Part shown: positions 9,412 through 20,868 of the stretch, piece after piece
How the letters are laid out: each line of letters starts with the position of its first letter
Position numbering within the stretch: the stretch's first letter is position 1
Assembly: GCF_023612375.1 (NCBI RefSeq)
Contig: NZ_CP076852.1
Span: 372,001 to 436,000, forward strand
Length of the DNA stretch: 64,000 nucleotides
Direction of reading: 5' to 3'
Origin: Mycoplasma sp. SG1
GTDB taxonomy: Bacteria > Bacillota_I > Bacilli_A > Mycoplasmatales > SG1
Notes under the pieces: generated by a model
What the model was told of the DNA's origin: nothing
Databases searched by the model: none
Seen by the model: only the letters and a program-made list of their open reading frames with translations
Made by a program: the position numbers and the translations under genes

Positions 9412-10158
9412 ATGAAATTAAATAAATTTGTTAACCAAAACACCAGTTTAAGTAGAAGGAAAGCCGATAATTTAGTATTAACCGGTCATGTTAAAGTGAA
9501 CGATAAAATAGTTCGTCAACCTTATTATCATTTACAAAAAAATGATAAGGTTAAAGTTAACATAAATGATCAATTTTTTACTTTCATTTTTCCAGTTGAG
9601 AATAAAAAATACTACTACGCTTTTTACAAACCAAAAGGTTGTTTGATAACTTTAGAAAAAAACAACACTTTTACTACTTTAAAAGATTATTTAATTTCAA
9701 ATAAAATTAAAGAAAACGTTTTTTATGTTGGAAGACTTGATTATAACTCAACTGGACTTTTACTTTTAACTAATGATGGAGAATTAGCAAATAAGATTTC
9801 ACATCCAAGGAATGAAATAACAAAGGAATATTTTGTTAAAACGAGAAATAAAATTCCTAAAAATATTTTTAAAAAAATAGCAAAAGAAAAAATAATCATT
9901 AACAATGAAGTTTTTTCTAATCCATCTTTCAAAAATATTAATTATTTAACTTCTAGAAAAATGATAAAAACTGAATTTTCAATTATTATTAAAGAGGGTA
10001 AAAATCGCCATATTCATCGTTTATTTGAGCATTTTGGTTATCAAGTTATTTTAATTAAAAGAATTGCGATTGGTAATTTATATTTAAAAGATTTAAATCT
10101 TAAAAGGGGACAGATAAAAAAAATAGATAACGAAACAATTAATAAAGTTTTTGAGTAA
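9412..10158 (+). CDS. rluB: Ribosomal pseudouridine synthase, RluB/RsuA type
   Basis: 248 residues. An S4-like RNA-binding domain at about residues 1-60 (SLSRRKADNLVLTGHVKVN) is followed by the pseudouridine synthase core. The catalytic-loop motif GRLDYNSTGLLLLTNDG is present with catalytic Asp110, and EGKNRHIHRLFEHFG matches the conserved EGKNRQVRRM-type segment. The enzyme isomerises a uridine in rRNA, acting in the cytoplasm on the large or small subunit; S4 plus this core marks the RsuA/RluB/RluE group, and the exact target cannot be told from sequence. No TGA codon. The start is fixed by the preceding terminator; no SD is visible. Confidence 0.85.
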   Translation: MKLNKFVNQNTSLSRRKADNLVLTGHVKVNDKIVRQPYYHLQKNDKVKVNINDQFFTFIFPVENKKYYYAFYKPKGCLITLEKNNTFTTLKDYLISNKIKENVFYVGRLDYNSTGLLLLTNDGELANKISHPRNEITKEYFVKTRNKIPKNIFKKIAKEKIIINNEVFSNPSFKNINYLTSRKMIKTEFSIIIKEGKNRHIHRLFEHFGYQVILIKRIAIGNLYLKDLNLKRGQIKKIDNETINKVFE

Positions 10159-10234
10159 ATTATTTTTTTAATCTTTTTAATATTTACCAGTATATTTAAT
10201 ATTTCAAATCCAAAATAAACTTTATAAAAAGAAA

Positions 10235-10240
10235 TATAAT
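10235..10240 (+). promoter_or_regulatory. -10 box for rel
   Basis: TATAAT ends 12 bp before the rel ATG at 10253, implying a leader of about six nucleotides. No clear -35 match. Confidence 0.5.
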
Positions 10241-10252
10241 TACTTAAAAAGC

Positions 10253-12520
10253 ATGGATAATTCTACAGAAAGCAGTGTATTTGATAGGACAGGACTTTAC
10301 ATTGCTTCAATTGATGAAGTAATAAGACTTTATAAAAAAAGTCTTAATTTTAATGAAAAGCATCTCAAATTAATTCAAGATGCTTGAGAGTTTTGTGTTT
10401 TTCATCATAAAAATCAATTAAGGGCTGATAATGTTACACCATATTATTTTCATCCCTTAACGGTAGCTTATTACATTGCTTCATGAGGGTTTGGGTATAA
10501 AACAATTATTGCAGCTTTATTTCATGATCTAGTTGAAGATGTTAACGTTGATATCAACGAAATAGAAAAAAAATTCGGATCAACAGTTGCATTTTTGGTT
10601 AAAACTGTTACTAAAATTAATGTTTACCCAGAAGAGTTAAAAAATAAAGCGATTGATGTTGAAGATGTTAATCTATATAAAATCATTTTAGGAATGGCCC
10701 AAGACTTTAGGGTTATTGTTATTAAATTAGCTGATAGATTACATAACATGCAAACTATTCAGTTTTTAAGTCGTCAAAAACAGGAAAGAATTGCTAAAAA
10801 TACCCTTGAAATTTATGTTCCAATTGCAGTTAGAATTGGACTTCAAAAAACAGCAGATACTTTAAAAGATTTGATTTTTAAAGTTTTAAATCCAGTTGAA
10901 TACAATAAAGTTAAAGAATTAGTTGCTCAAACTTTAGAAACACGAAAAAAAAACATTGAAAATTTAATCGATATTTTTAAAAAACTTTTAGATCAAAATA
11001 AGATTAAATATTTAGATATTTTTGGTCGACCTAAAACATTTTATTCTATTTATTGTAAAATGCAATCTAAATATCATAACTTTAATAATATTTATGATTT
11101 AGATGCGTTAAGAATTATCACTTACACAAAACAAGATTGTTATTTAATTCTTGGCGCTATTCATGAAAAATATATTCCGATTTTTTCACGTTTTAAAGAT
11201 TTTGTCGCATCCCCAAAACCAAATATGTATCAATCATTACATACTTCTATCATGATCGATAAAAATATTATTGAAGTTCAAATCAGAACCAAAGAAATGG
11301 ATGAAATCGCTGAATATGGAATCGCAGCCCATTGACTTTATAAAGAAGGCGATGATGGAAAGGCAAAAGATAGTATTAAGTTAAGTTTTTTTAAAAAATA
11401 TATCGATTTTAGTTTTTTAGATGAAATGGAGGTTGAAGATGTTATTAAATTAATTAAAACCGAAGTTTTAAAATCTTTTATTTATGCAATTACCCCAAAG
11501 GGGGACACTTTTACCTTTCCAAAAGGCGCTACTGTCTTAGATTTTGCATACAGAATTCATTCTAAAATCGGCGATACAGCAATGGGCGGTTATGTTAATG
11601 GTTCTTATTGTCCCTTAAATTACCAACTAAAAACTGGTGATATCGTTGAGATTAAAACATCACCGCATGTTAAACCTGTAGAAGAATGATTGAAAAAAGT
11701 AAAAACATCATCTGCTATTTCAAAAATCAAAAAAACTTTAAATTTAATTAAAGTTTCAGAAAATGAGTTTTTAACCAACAAAGGTAAGAAAAAAATCTTA
11801 GCTTATCTTCATAAAAATCCAGAAGTTGAAAAAGCCTTTAATGATAAAAAACTTTTTAACCAAAAACTTCATTTATCTCACATTGGAACGCTTGATAAAT
11901 TTTATTATGCTGTTGGAGTTGGTTCAGTTAACCATATTGCTTTCTTTAATGAATTGGTTTCAGATTATAAAAAATTTCAAGCACCATCTTCTGACATTAA
12001 AGACATTTTAAATCCACGGATAAAAAGCGCAGATAAACCTGAAGTTAAAAAAGAAGTTGAAAATAAAAGTTTTTTTGATTTTAAAAATATTGACAATCTA
12101 AAATATTCGATTGCAAAATGCTGTTTACCGATTCCATTTGATGAAATTATTGGGGTTATTTCAGCCAAACACGGGGTCGCTATTCATCATAAAGATTGTC
12201 ATAACATTTCTGAATTAATTAAAGAAGATAATAAAATAATTCAAATTAATTGAGATAAAACGAATGTTATAGGAAAAAAATTTCCAACCAAAATTAAAAT
12301 TGAATGTTTAGATAGGGCAAATCTTTTAAATGATATCGTTGTTATTTTGTCAAAAAGCAAAATTAATATTGAAAATATTTTCGGAAAGAAATATTTAAAA
12401 AATGTTTTTGTTATTAAATTGACTTTAAATCTGTCAAATAATGCTGAATTTGAAGATATTAAATCAAGATTAATGTCGAAAATAAAAGATATATATACAA
12501 TTACAAGAATTGTAAATTAA
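10253..12520 (+). CDS. rel: Bifunctional (p)ppGpp synthetase/hydrolase Rel
   Basis: 755 residues after reading TGA as Trp. Hydrolase (HD) domain near residues 60-180 keeps FHP (His67), HD at 91-92, ED at 95-96 and LADRLHNMQT. The synthetase domain follows with RPKTFYSIYCKM, YDLDALRI, the FKDFVASPKPNMYQSLH loop and EVQIRT. The regulatory half has a TGS domain (about 405-465), a cysteine-containing segment with CCLPIPFDEIIG and HKDC, and a C-terminal ACT-like region. Both activities therefore appear intact: it makes (p)ppGpp from ATP and GTP/GDP on starved ribosomes and degrades it. It heads the rel-hisS-aspS order common in Firmicutes and Mollicutes. Confidence 0.93.
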
Positions 12521-12632
12521 AATTTATTTTTCCTATGTTATTTTAAAATAAAGTCATCAAATTAATTTTACAATCAAATCAAATTAATTTTATAATCAAA
12601 TAAAATAAAGTTTTATTTTCTATTTTCAAATT

Positions 12633-13976
12633 ATGAAGTCTATAGATATTAATCAAAAACAGAACAATTCTTCAGAATCTTCGTTCCTAAAACCAAGGGG
12701 AACAAGGGATTACTACGCCTTAAATGCAAAACTATTAGAAAAAATTTATCAAAATTTTTTTTATTTATCAAAAAAGTTTTCCTATCAATATATAGACAGT
12801 CCTATTTTTGAATATAACCACATTTTTGATAAATCAATCGGTTTAAATTCTGATATTGTCCAACATGAAATGTATAAATTTTATGATCGTAAGAATCGTC
12901 AATTTGTTTTAAGACCTGAAGCGACAACTGGTATTTTAAGATTAATCTCTCAAAACAAACTTTTTAATGATTTACCCTTAAAACTTTCTTTAATTGGACC
13001 GATGTTTCGTTATGAAAGACCACAGTTCGGAAGATACAGACAATTTTATCAAGCTAGTTTTGAAGTGTTGTCTAAAGATGATGATAATCATTTTTTTATT
13101 ATTGAAGGGATTATTTTAGCTGTTACTTTTTTGAAAAGATTAAATATTAACAATTTTAAAATTCATATTTCAAGTTTAGGATCAGAAGAAGATGTCAAAA
13201 AGTATAACGAAATTCTTAAAAAATATTTTGCTAACTTTAAGGATTCTTTATGTCATTTATGTATTCCAAGAATAACTCAAAACCCCTTAAGAATACTAGA
13301 TTGTAAAAACGAAACAAACAAAGATTATATTCTTAATGCTCCAAGACTTGAACTATCAGCAAAAGCGCAAAAAGATTTAGAGATGGTTGTTGAAATTTTA
13401 AAGAATAATTTTAATTTAAAAAACAGCATTCTAATCGATCCGCTGATAGTCAGAGGACTTGATTATTATCAAGGAATAGTTTTTGAAATTAAATTGGTCG
13501 ATGATAGTTTTCCTGAAAAAAATTTAACCATGATTGGAGGTGGATGCTATAAAAAAATTTTAAATAAATTTTCTATTCCAGAATCTATCACAGGTTTTGG
13601 TTTTGGGGTCGGAGTGGATCGTTTAATCGATTATTTACAATCACAAAAAAAAGATCACAAACTAGATAATAAAATTTGTTTAACATCTTTTGTTGATCAA
13701 GATTCATTTCCAGAAAAAGAATATTGACAAATATACAATTTATTTTTACAACATAATGTTTATTTATTTGTTAATAATATGGTTAGCAAATCATTAAAAC
13801 AAGAGATTAATGTTGCTATCAAACATAATTGTTCATGACTGTTCTTTTTTAAGGATAATTCATGAAAAGAAAAAGTTATTTTTTATAAGGATTTATTAAA
13901 TTTATCAACACCAGTTCAAGCGATTAGTTTTTCTGAACTTGATAATTTTTTAGAAAAATTAAAAGAAGACAATTAA
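12633..13976 (+). CDS. hisS: Histidyl-tRNA synthetase
   Basis: 447 residues, class II synthetase that charges tRNA-His. Seen: N-terminal PRGTRDYY, motif 2 FRYERPQFGRYRQFYQ, the histidine-binding loop VRGLDYYQGIVFEI and motif 3 GFGFGVGVDRL. The C-terminal anticodon-binding domain begins after residue 360 and is reached only by reading TGA at 13725-13727 as Trp; two further TGA codons follow. The N-terminus is about 15 residues longer than usual before PRGTRD. Fifteen base pairs before aspS, so the two are very likely co-transcribed. Confidence 0.94.
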
Positions 13977-13990
13977 CAACAAATAATACT

Positions 13991-16105
13991 ATGAAAAACT
14001 TAAAAGATTCAAGTTCATTTAAAGCAGGAGAGATTTCAAATAAACTATTAGATAAAAATTTAAAAGTTGAAGGATATATTAAGCAAATTAGAATTTTTAA
14101 AAATTTAGTTTTTATTGACCTTTATTCAAGTTATGGACTAACGCAAGTTTTTTTTAAAAAGGAAAGACTAAAATCAATTTTCTATCTTTTTGGTGTTCAA
14201 AAAATAGATATATTTACGTTAATTAAAAACGATCAAGATAATAATTTATTTTCAAGATTAAAAAACTTAAGTCTTGAAATTCCAATTGCTACCCATGGTA
14301 TTGTTAAAAAAAGACTTTCTCCTAATATCAATATTCCTAATGGAGATATCGAAATTGACGCTGATACGATTGAAATCCACCAACTAAATCATTTTTTAAA
14401 TCTATTAAATAATCAACCAGCTTCTGAAAATATTCCTTTTCTTCCTGAACATGTCAATGATGTTTTAGAAACAACAAAACTTAAATATCGTTATTTGGAA
14501 TTAAGAAATAATAAAATCCAGCAACTTTTAAAAAAAAGAAGTTTATATAATCAATTTATTCGCCAATATTTTTTAAAGCAAGATTTTATTGAAGTTGAAA
14601 CACCGATTTTAACATCTCCAACCGTTGAAGGAGCAAGAAGTTTTATTGTCCCATCCTTTAACTTAAAAGGACAATTTTTTGCATTGCCTCAATCTCCTCA
14701 GATTTACAAACAAATGCTTATGATTTCTGGTGTCGATCGTTATTTTCAAATCGCACGTTGTTTTAGAGCAGAAGATTTAAGAGAAAACCGCCAACTTGAA
14801 TTTACGCAACTTGATATCGAACTTAGTTTTGTAAAATCAAAAACCTTTATTATAAATTTGATAGATTCCTTTTTAATTAAATTTTTAACTGAATTTGTCC
14901 CTGAACGATTAAGTATTAGTGAAAATCATACTCTTACTATTATTGACTATTACGACGCATTAATTAATTATGGAACTGACAAACCAGATTTTCGTTTTCA
15001 AGATCAAAATTTAATTCACACTTTTTTTTATCCTTTTCATATTGACAATAAAGATTTAAAAACTGATCCGCTTTTAAAAAACAAAGAATATTTTGTTATT
15101 CATCAACCGCATTTTAGTTTTGTTTTTATTTTAGGACATTATTTATTTTCTTTATTTAAAAAGAATAATAAATTTTGAAAAGAAAATAACATTAACACTT
15201 TATCATGATTTTTTGTTAAAGATCAATTATCTAAAAATGAAGAATTATTAGATTCATTCATTTTATTTCAACAACAAAATAAAATGAAAAATTTTTTCTA
15301 TTTAGAAATAAATTCTCATACCAAACAAATTGACTTTTTTAATCATAAAAAACATCTCATTTCGATTAATTATGAGGAATTTAATCCAAATCTTTTCAAA
15401 GATATTTTATTTTTAGAAAAAAGGACAAACAATAATGGATTAAAAACTTGCACCCTTGTTTTTGATATCGCAACCGATTTAAATGATAAGTTTTTCACAA
15501 ACCTTGGTTTTTTAAGAAAAATATATTTAAATTATTTAGTTAAATATAATTCTGATTTACAAAAATTAATTAAATGAGTTTGAGTTGTTAACTGACCAAC
15601 TTTGAAAAAGGATGAAATAACCGATCAAACCGTTTTTCTTCATCACCCCTTTACTAAATATTTTCTCCCAATTCTTCCTGAGAATGTTAATAAAGAAAAT
15701 ATTTTAAAAACAATTAATAAAAATATTAATTTTAATAACAAAAAAGCTTATTTCTCCCATATTTTTGATATTGTTATTAATGGTGAAGAAATTGGGGGCG
15801 GTTCATTACGTTGTCATGATAAGCTTTTACAGCAAAAAATCTTTGCTAAAATTTCATCCAACTTAGATGCTGAAAGTAAAAAAATAGTTAAAGAATCCTT
15901 TTCATTTTTTATCCACGCTTTAAATTGAGCCCCTCCGCATGGGGGGATTGCGTTAGGCCTTGACCGTTTATATGGATTAATTAACGATTGTAAATCAATT
16001 CGTGATATTATTCCTTTTCCAAAAACAAGCAAGGGATCAGATATTTTATTTAATAACCCCCTAAAACTAAATGACAAATTGTTGAAAGAATGAAAACTTA
16101 AATAA
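13991..16105 (+). CDS. aspS: Aspartyl-tRNA synthetase
   Basis: 704 residues, bacterial-type class II enzyme. An N-terminal OB-fold anticodon domain is followed by [10 protein letters not shown], the [16 protein letters not shown] segment, [12 protein letters not shown], motif 2 [20 protein letters not shown], a GAD-type insertion in the middle, and motif 3 [11 protein letters not shown] after TGA 15926-15928. Bacterial AspRS is normally near 590 residues; the excess lies mainly in the central insertion (about residues 330-530), which also carries several TGA-Trp codons. It charges tRNA-Asp in the cytoplasm. Second gene of the hisS-aspS pair. Confidence 0.93.
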
Positions 16106-16209
16106 AATAATTTAAAATCAAAAACCTAAAGAAAAAGGAACTAAATTTTATAATAGTTTATATTAGAAAAGGAATCAAATTAATATTTTTTTAATTTATA
16201 TCAAATAAC

Positions 16210-18243
16210 ATGAGTAAAAAAGAAATTAAAGATAAAGAATTTTTAACAATTAACAATATCCGTTTTTTAGGATGTGATGCTATTCAAAAAGCCAATTCAG
16301 GACACCCAGGGATAGTTTTAGGAATGGCTCCGGTTCTTTATGAACTGTTTTCAAAATTTATGATTTTTAACCCTGAAAAACCGAATTGAATAAATCGTGA
16401 TTATTTTATATTATCAGCTGGGCATGGTTCTGCGCTTTTATACTCTATTTTGTCTTTATTTAATTACAACATTTCACAAAATGATATAAAAGGTTTTCGT
16501 TCTACTGGTTCTAAAACTCCAGGGCATCCTGAATATAATCCAGATTTAGGGATAGAAGCGACAACAGGACCGCTAGGACAAGGAATAGGGATGGCTGTTG
16601 GTTTAGCAATGAGTTTAAAGAACATCGCTGCAACTTATAACAAAGAAGAGTTAAAGATTTTTAATCAAAAAGTTTATGTTTTAGCAGGCGATGGATGTTT
16701 AGAAGAAGGAATCAGTTATGAATCTGCTAGTTTAGCAGGCCATTTAAAATTAGATAATTTGATTTTAATTTATGATTCTAATAATATTCAATTAGATTCT
16801 CCAATCAATTATTCTTTTTCAAATGATATAAAACTGCAATTTCAAGCGATGCATTGAAATTATTTCAGAATTGAAAATGCGAATAATTTATCAGAAATTT
16901 CAAATATTTTAACATTAGCTACGAATGTTAATAATAATCAACCAACTATCATTGAAGTAAAATCTGTTATTGGTTATGGATCACCGCTTCAAGGTTCACC
17001 AAAATCACACGGCGCTGCCTTTAGTAGCGAAGATTATCAGAAAACAAAAGAATTCTTTAAATGAAAATATCCTGCTTTTACTGTTTTACCTGAAGTTAAA
17101 GAACTAATTAACAGTTATGTTGACGGTAAGATTCAAGATTATAAAACATGATTAAAAACGTTTGAAAGATATAAAAAGCAGTTTCCAGATCAATTTAAAG
17201 AACTTGATAATTTACTTTCAAGAAACATCAAAGTAGATTGAGCTAAATTAGAAAAAAGTTTAAAAACTACTAAGCCTGAAGCAACTAGGGTTTCAACAGG
17301 TAAAATTCTTGCTTATTTAACGAAAGATAATTATGATCAAAATCTCTTTTTTGGTGGAAGTTCTGATTTAAGCGGAAGCACTAAAGTTATTGTTAATACT
17401 GAAAGATTTTCAAGCGCTGATTTTAAAGGACGAAATGTTTATTTTGGAGCAAGGGACTTTGGTTTAGGACCATTTGTTAATGGGATCAATTTATCACGTT
17501 TTCATTTAGGTTTTGGAGCTGATTTCTTTGCTTTTAGTCAATATTGTTTAGCAGGAATAAGATTAGCTGCTTTGATGAACCTTAATTCATTATGATTTTT
17601 TAGTCATGATTCGCTTTATTTAGGTGAAGATGGGCCAACTCATCAACCAATAGAGCAATTTGTTCAGTTAAGGGTTATTCCGAATATTATTTTATTTAGA
17701 CCTGCTGATATTAATGAATCTATCGGTGTTTTTAAAAGCATTTTAGAATTTAAATATAAAAAACCAATTGTTGTCATAACATCAAGACAAAATGTTGAAC
17801 AATTATCATGCACTAAAGCAAATGAAGTTGCTTCAGGTGGGTATATTGCTGTTAAAGAAAAAGCAGGACTTGTAATTGATTTTGTTATAGTAGCAACTGG
17901 AAGTGAATTAGCAACTGCAGTTTATGTTGCTGAAGAGTTAAAAATGAACTTTAAGAAAAATGTTAGGGTAGTAAGTATGGTTTCAACTAACTTATTTGAT
18001 TTACAAACAAAAAGTTATCAAAATGCTATTCTTCCATCAACCCCTAATAAAATCTTTATTGAAATGGGATTAGTTGATTCATGATATAAATACGGCGATA
18101 AGGATTCATTATACTTTGGCCCTTCTTCTTTTGGTCTATCAGGAACAGGGGATGATGTTGTTAAAAGCTTCAAATTATCGAAAGAAGATATCTATAAAGC
18201 TGTTGTAAAAAAATACCAACTATCAAAGAAATCTAATTGATAG
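16210..18243 (+). CDS. tkt: Transketolase
   Basis: 677 residues. Thiamine-diphosphate enzyme of the non-oxidative pentose phosphate pathway, moving two-carbon units between sugar phosphates. Seen in order: GHPG near residue 34, [37 protein letters not shown] with the downstream DSNNIQLD (diphosphate/Mg site), and in the pyrimidine domain [19 protein letters not shown]. Length is normal. TATAAT at 16149-16154 gives a leader of about 50 nt; the purine-rich AGAAAAGGA lies at its 5' end, too far from the ATG to act as a normal SD. The stop codon is inside the hairpin at 18216-18247. Confidence 0.94.
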
Positions 18244-18247
18244 TTGG
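18206..18247 (-). terminator. Minus-strand terminator embedded in the end of tkt
   Basis: CCAACTATCA (18216-18225) pairs with TGATAGTTGG (18238-18247). On the minus strand the stem is followed by TATTTTTTTA, giving a normal rho-independent terminator for the Cys-rich gene. On the plus strand no T run follows. The stem includes the TAG stop of tkt. Confidence 0.8.
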
Positions 18248-18284
18248 TTGATTGAAAGATAATAAAATTAGTGGAAGATGTTAA

Positions 18285-18599
18285 TTAATCGCAGCAACTA
18301 GTTTTTTCATCTTTGTCATATTTCTTTTTGTTTTTAGGGTTTTGGCAACATTCTTCTGCTGGCAAACCTTTACAACATGGATCACCTGGTTTATGGTCGT
18401 GATCGTGATGATGTTCTTTATCATCATCTTTGTTGTCATCAAGATAATATAATTCTTTAAATTCATCTTCTTCTATTTTAGATTCAGATGATGTATGACA
18501 TCCACCTCCACAACAACCACTTTCTTGATCGGTTAGATTAGAATCTTTTTCTTTTTCTTGACAGTTTTCGTTATTTTTATTTTTTTTAAAAAATTTCAT
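18285..18599 (-). CDS. Small Cys/His-rich acidic protein, possible metal binder
   Basis: 104 residues: a basic start (MKFFKKNKNN), then highly charged and acidic. Ten cysteines include four CC pairs (GCCGGGCH, DPCCKG, EECCQN and a C-terminal SCCD), and a cluster EHHHDHDHK supplies five histidines. No signal peptide or membrane segment. The composition suggests soft-metal or zinc/copper binding or storage; this is inference from residues only, and I recognise no family. Own TATAAT at 18637-18642 and own terminator at 18206. Convergent with tkt, downstream of plsY on the same strand. Real gene status is supported by promoter, terminator and a complete frame. Confidence 0.75.
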   Translation of the reverse strand: MKFFKKNKNNENCQEKEKDSNLTDQESGCCGGGCHTSSESKIEEDEFKELYYLDDNKDDDKEHHHDHDHKPGDPCCKGLPAEECCQNPKNKKKYDKDEKTSCCD

Positions 18600-18636
18600 A
18601 GTTCATCGTTTTCTTTTTTCTATATTTACTAAGTAA

Positions 18637-18642
18637 ATTATA
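18637..18642 (-). promoter_or_regulatory. -10 box for the Cys-rich gene
   Basis: TATAAT on the minus strand, about 37 bp before the ATG at 18599. It lies in the 60-bp gap after plsY, so the small gene can be transcribed separately from it. Confidence 0.5.
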
Positions 18643-18659
18643 ATATATGATCGCTATTT

Positions 18660-19481
18660 TTAAAGTATCTTTTCGATATTTTTTTCTTCAGATTCAGCAT
18701 TTGCTATTTTTTTTGCTTTTTTAATTACATTATCTTCTGAATTTATTTTTGCTTTAATCGTTTCTAATTTAATGTTTCGGCATTCTTTTCGATGGTTTAT
18801 TATTTTTTGAATTGTTTTAAATTCATTTTTTATATTTTGATGGTGTAAGATAATTAATAAAATACTTCCTAAAGCAATTAAAGTAGTATTTGCAAAGTAA
18901 CCTGGATAGTTTAAATAATAATCAGTTGTGTTAAATAATGAGTTTATTCAAAAGTAACTACTTTTCGTAAATCAAGGTAATCAACAAGTTAAAAGAACAA
19001 CTATTGCAAAAATAACTGAACTTTTTCCGATTTTTTTTGATCAAAGTCAAGTCAGGGTAAAAAAGAAAAGACCTAAAAGAAATAAAAATAACGAGAATGA
19101 AACCAAAAGTCCCATGAATGAGGAAACAATTTTACCACCTTTAAATTTAAAATATAAAGGAAAACTATGACCGATTAATCCACCAAAAGCAGCGATTAAA
19201 TAAATTGCGTTTCCTTGGAATCATGTAACATAGCGAATTAGAAAAAAACTAATAATAGAAACAACTATGATTTTTGAAAAATCTAAAAACCAAACAAGGG
19301 CAGCTCATTTAAAACCAAAAACACGGTTCATATTTGTTGCACCACTATTTTTTGAACCAAATTGGCGTAAATCTTTTTTAAAGATAAGTTTGCTTAGAAT
19401 AATTCCAAAGCAAAAGCTTCCGACAAGATAACCGATAATCAATAGTGTTATGTTAGCACCAAAAATATTTAATATATTCAT
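18660..19481 (-). CDS. plsY: Acyl-phosphate:glycerol-3-phosphate acyltransferase PlsY
   Basis: 273 residues on the minus strand, readable only with TGA as Trp (eight such codons). PlsY signatures: [10 protein letters not shown] at the N-terminus, GSKNSGATN at residues 42-50 and [14 protein letters not shown] in the middle loop. It transfers an acyl chain from acyl-phosphate to glycerol-3-phosphate, the first step of membrane phospholipid synthesis, within the cytoplasmic membrane. Usual length is near 200; the surplus is a charged C-terminal tail of about 60 residues rich in Lys, Glu and Asn, of unknown role. Divergent from the gene at 19576. Confidence 0.92.
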
Positions 19482-19564
19482 AAGTTTTTACCAGATTTTT
19501 ATAGATAATTTATAAGATTAAAATTACGTAAAATTAGGATTTTATTTAGTTCAATTTGGTTTAA

Positions 19565-19570
19565 TATAAT
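19565..19570 (+). promoter_or_regulatory. -10 box, likely leaderless transcript
   Basis: TATAAT ends only five bases before the ATG at 19576, so transcription would start at or next to the start codon. Confidence 0.5.
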
Positions 19571-19575
19571 ATATT

Positions 19576-20502
19576 ATGTATAATTTACTTCTAAAAAATA
19601 AATTAAGTAATAAGATGAAAACCAAAAATTTAAAAACAACTTGGATAACTATTGCTTCAGTTATTTTAGCCACTGGAGTAGGAATTGGTTGTGGAGTAGC
19701 TTTTTACTATATATTTCACCATTCTAAAAGTCATAAGTCAGTTGATTATTATGTTAAAAAGGGTAATCAGGAATTTTTAAATCATATTAAAAAAGTTGTT
19801 GTTGAAGATAATAAAAAAGATATCAACGATTTTTATACTAACAAATTTACATTAAATAATGATGAGATAACAAAAATTGAAGGTTGAGATAATGATAAGG
19901 ATGTTTTTGTAAATTATGGTAAAAATGAATATGGACTTCAACTTTTTAATCATCAAATAAATATTGGTAAATTAACTGATTTAATGAAGTTAAATTCATC
20001 AGATTCTCTATTGTATAATAAGTTAGACAATACCCCGATTGGTATTTTATTATCTAAAACATTACCAAACTTTTTAAATAACGTTATTTCAAGTATTACA
20101 TCCAAAATTACGGTTCCTGATTTATTTCAAGAATTATGAAGTTATCTTCCAACCGTATTATCTAACTATAAAAATTATTCTTTTGAAATCAATATTCCGG
20201 TTCAACAAAACAATTTTGCTGATTATTTAAAAAATGGTTTGTTAAATAATTTATTAGATGGATCTTCTTTTACTGAATCAATTCAAGATAGTAGTTTAAT
20301 TATTTTAAATAATTTTAAACTCCCTTTACCTAATATGGATATTGTATTATCAGGGGGAGATCTCCCGTTTCCTATTCATATTGACTACAAACAGATTATA
20401 AGTAAATGGTTAACATTTGGTATGCAATATACCTATGATATTAATAAAGACTCTATTGATTTTAGTAAGTTAAAATATAGTTTGACGTTTAATAAAATTT
20501 AA
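19576..20502 (+). CDS. Membrane-anchored protein of unknown function (paralog 1)
   Basis: 308 residues. A cytoplasmic basic stretch is followed by one hydrophobic segment at about residues 24-48 (TTWITIASVILATGVGIG start, with a GCG but no clean lipobox), then a long hydrophilic, probably extracytoplasmic domain. Two TGA-Trp codons. An internal ATG at residue 14 (19615) is an alternative start. The C-terminal half resembles the gene at 20869 in layout: LPLPNM/LPIPTN segments and a closing TYDINKDSIDF versus SYDYDAKKDVIS. Not recognised as any named family. It heads a probable operon with the next two genes. Confidence 0.7.
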
Positions 20503-20582
20503 ATATTTTTTATTAACATTTTATAATAATAAAATTACAAATAAATCTCAATAAAATTTATTTAAACAGAAAGGGGTATACA

Positions 20583-20825
20583 ATGGTTCCATGATGGGCA
20601 ATTTTAATTAGTTGTATATTAGTTCTATTAATTGGAATGGGTTTTGGTTTTTATTTTTCAAAAAAATATTTTGAAAAACAATTAAAGGCTAATCCTCCTA
20701 TTAATGAAAATATGATTCGTTCACTTTATGCACAAGTTGGCAGAAAACCAACAGAAGCACAAATAAAACAAATGATTAATTCAGTTATGAAGTTTCAAAC
20801 AACTTCTACAAGTCATAAAAAATAA
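20583..20825 (+). CDS. UPF0154 (YneF-like) small membrane protein
   Basis: 80 residues. One N-terminal membrane segment (ILISCILVLLIGMGFGFYF) is followed by the family block NPPINENMIRSLYAQVGRKP, then TEAQIKQMINSVMK. This fits UPF0154, widespread in low-GC Gram-positives; its role is not established. The first residues include two Trp codons, one TGA and one TGG. It has one of the few clear SD sites in the window: AGAAAGGGG about 8 bp before the ATG, with TATAAT upstream at 20522-20527. Sits between two similar membrane-anchored proteins. Confidence 0.88.
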
Positions 20826-20868
20826 TTAGGTAAGAATAAATTGCTTTCTAATTAAACAATTCTTATAT

